From the NCBI GenBank assembly GCA_037176845.1, contig JAYKXP010000010.1, positions 806,001-870,000 of the forward strand: a DNA stretch of 64,000 nt, read 5' to 3'. How positions within the stretch are numbered: the stretch's first letter is position 1; each line of letters starts with the position of its first letter. Position numbers and translations under genes: made by a program. Shown here piece by piece: positions 62,516-64,000 of the stretch. Source of the stretch: Paramarasmius palmivorus (Eukaryota > Basidiomycota > Agaricomycetes > Agaricales > Marasmiaceae). The notes beneath the pieces were generated by a model. It did not search any database, was not told the origin of the DNA, and saw only the letters and a list, made by a program, of their open reading frames with translations.

Positions 62516-64000
62516 GGCGGTTAGTGGATAAGATAAATCTGGAAGGCACACGCAAATTTCAGGCGCGCACGGACCACCTAATGCTCTCCCTCAATCATCA
62601 AGTTTCCACCGAGTCCCACCAAGCCCAACACTTGTGAACGGTGCACTTTCACCTCTCTGCAAGTTGAAAACTCATTGCGATGGCACAGGAATCAGAAAAC
62701 GGCAGTTGTGGCCCTCGAGTCGATGGCGACTCCGTAAGCTAACTTGCCGTCATTTGCAGCCCGTGATAGTGCCAGCAAATCTGGTATGTGAATGTTTCAG
62801 CCTCAAACAGCTCAAACTCAATCTTCTTGAAATCTCCGAAGCTCGGAGTCCTTTCCAGGCATACGAACTTCGTCGAGTAGAACGTCACACTGATGTTCGC
62901 AATTCCATCTCGACAAACAGCCATTCCGTAAAGTTTTGTTTTGGACTAGCTTGGAGTGCTGCGCTTTATCGTATTCAGTCCAGGAATTATCGGTCCGTTA
63001 TCACAGTAGGACAGTACGAGACTACGGCAGTGGATAGGACCTGTGCCTGAAGAAACATTCTCCAACGGCAGGTCGTTTTGGCTTGTCAAGCAAGTACGTA
63101 CCCTCTTTTGCCGGATTACCATGGCGGCTAAACGGATAATCAGAAGTAAGAGTAAGAACAGTTTCAAAGTGAGGTTACCTACTTACATTGAACTATATCA
63201 TTCGTGATTCCAAACTGTTCCCATCTATCTTACAGAACTTCTCCGTTTTTCCAACCTTGGCATACCCATCTTCGATTATTTGCCGCCGGATACAGTTTCC
63301 ACAGTTCCTACATCATCGACGGGGGTTTCGGGGAAGATCCTGCATGCCACTGTGAATGACGATAAGAGGTGGTACGTCTGGTTTTCCCCTACTAGTTATC
63401 TAAGCCACCTCGACACCGCTAGAGCATGCAGAAGAATCCCAGGCTGTGAACTCGAGAGCGAAGGAGCGAGATTGCCATGTGCAACCCTTTCAAGTGATAG
63501 AGTGTGTGAATGAGGTAGGTATCTACGACGTTTTCTTGATCGAGTCTTGACCGCGGCTGATAGGAATGATCAGCATTCTTTAGGGAACAGGCCCAGTGGG
63601 TCGGGCTGCTAGATTTGTCTTTGACTTACAGGTTTAAGTTCTCGTTTCCAGGAACCTCACCTTCAGAAGTCGGTCTCGGGCTCGGTCTCGGGACTAGGTT
63701 GTTCGTGCATATGCTAGGTGTGGCGTACATCTCACGCCTTCCACCTACAAGTTTGTGCAACCAGCACGTTCCCCCATCCTTTGAATGTAACCAAACCCTG
63801 TTTCCCATGTCAGTTAAGCATTTCGGATCCTCCACCTACTTTACCGCCAATCTTTTGGCTGTTGCTGAGTGGTCGCAAGAGAGCATGGCAGCGGGGTCTC
63901 TAAAATTGCTATCGCAGGAAGCTGGGCGTATAAAATCGATGAATTCATTGATGGTGAGAGTATTCAGACGTCAAACCGGTCAATGAGTCCTGAAATACAC
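62516..64000. other. Unresolved end of window
   Basis: No confident gene. Two candidates compete. On the minus strand, 63167 begins MKLFLLLLLIIRLAAMV, which looks like a signal peptide, followed by possible exons down to about 62740 (AVCRDGIANISVTFYSTKF is one reading). On the plus strand, a stretch at about 63240-63372 (LLRFSNLGIPIFDYLPPD, GKILHATVNDDKR) with flanking AG and GT could be an exon of a gene that leaves the window. Neither gives a recognisable family. Confidence 0.35.

Overview
The window is nuclear DNA of a filamentous basidiomycete fungus, most likely an Agaricomycete. Most genes are cut by introns of about 45-65 nt with GT...AG ends and CTNAC/CTGAC-like branch sites, genes sit on both strands with short spacers, and several proteins are of basidiomycete type (the Zn2Cys6 factor, the endoglucanase-V-like secreted protein, the unnamed multi-pass membrane family). 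All gene models were spliced by hand from splice consensus, reading frame and family motifs. Where I give a protein length, the exon lengths sum to a multiple of three.

Layout, left to right. 1-411 5' part of a urate/xanthine permease (-). 961-3109 UGP1 (-). 3886-5587 Ted1/Cdc1-type phosphoesterase (-). 5825-6173 complex I NDUFB2-like subunit (-). 6310-9904 low-complexity nuclear protein with a possible Dnt1/Net1-like N-terminus and an apparent frame break (+). 10110-11576 multi-pass membrane protein (-). 12105-13584 CPA1 (+). 13764-15376 BSD-domain protein (+). 15605-16461 FIT/Scs3 protein (-). 16912-18193 HEM2 (-). 18587-19368 unrecognised (-). 20202-23856 WEE1 (+). 24261-26320 homeodomain factor (+). 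About 2.3 kb without a confident gene follows. 28645-29893 aldo/keto reductase (-). 30008-31698 RING/TRAF zinc-finger protein (+). 31922-35858 multi-BRCT protein (+). 35901-36478 BAG co-chaperone (-). 36534-38241 PBS2-type MAPKK (+). 39258-42353 Zn2Cys6 factor (+). 42600-46494 isoleucyl-tRNA synthetase (+). 46608-47389 SNU23 (-). 47475-49037 ERD1/EXS (+). 49646-51148 formate dehydrogenase (+). 51289-53631 GCN5 (-). 53805-54818 GH45/expansin-like secreted protein (+). 55424-56993 ER cyclophilin (-). 57212-59691 DBP7 (+). 59787-61681 ESA1 (+). 61781-62515 single-pass membrane protein (-). The last 1.4 kb is unresolved.

The block is ordinary conserved housekeeping DNA: central metabolism (UGP1, CPA1, HEM2, FDH), translation and splicing (IleRS, SNU23, DBP7), chromatin and cell cycle (GCN5, ESA1, WEE1, the BRCT protein), stress signalling (PBS2, BAG) and secretory pathway (Ted1, ERD1, cyclophilin, FIT). 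I found no transposon, CRISPR array, rRNA, tRNA or biosynthetic cluster. The points of interest are gene-structure ones: a composite double intron in GCN5, a CPA1 leader in which splicing would turn an upstream ORF into an N-terminal extension, a GC-AG intron, exons of 6-11 nt, a 55-bp bidirectional promoter between BAG and PBS2, a (DA)12 tract in ESA1, and Gcn4/CPC1-type sites ahead of CPA1 and IleRS.
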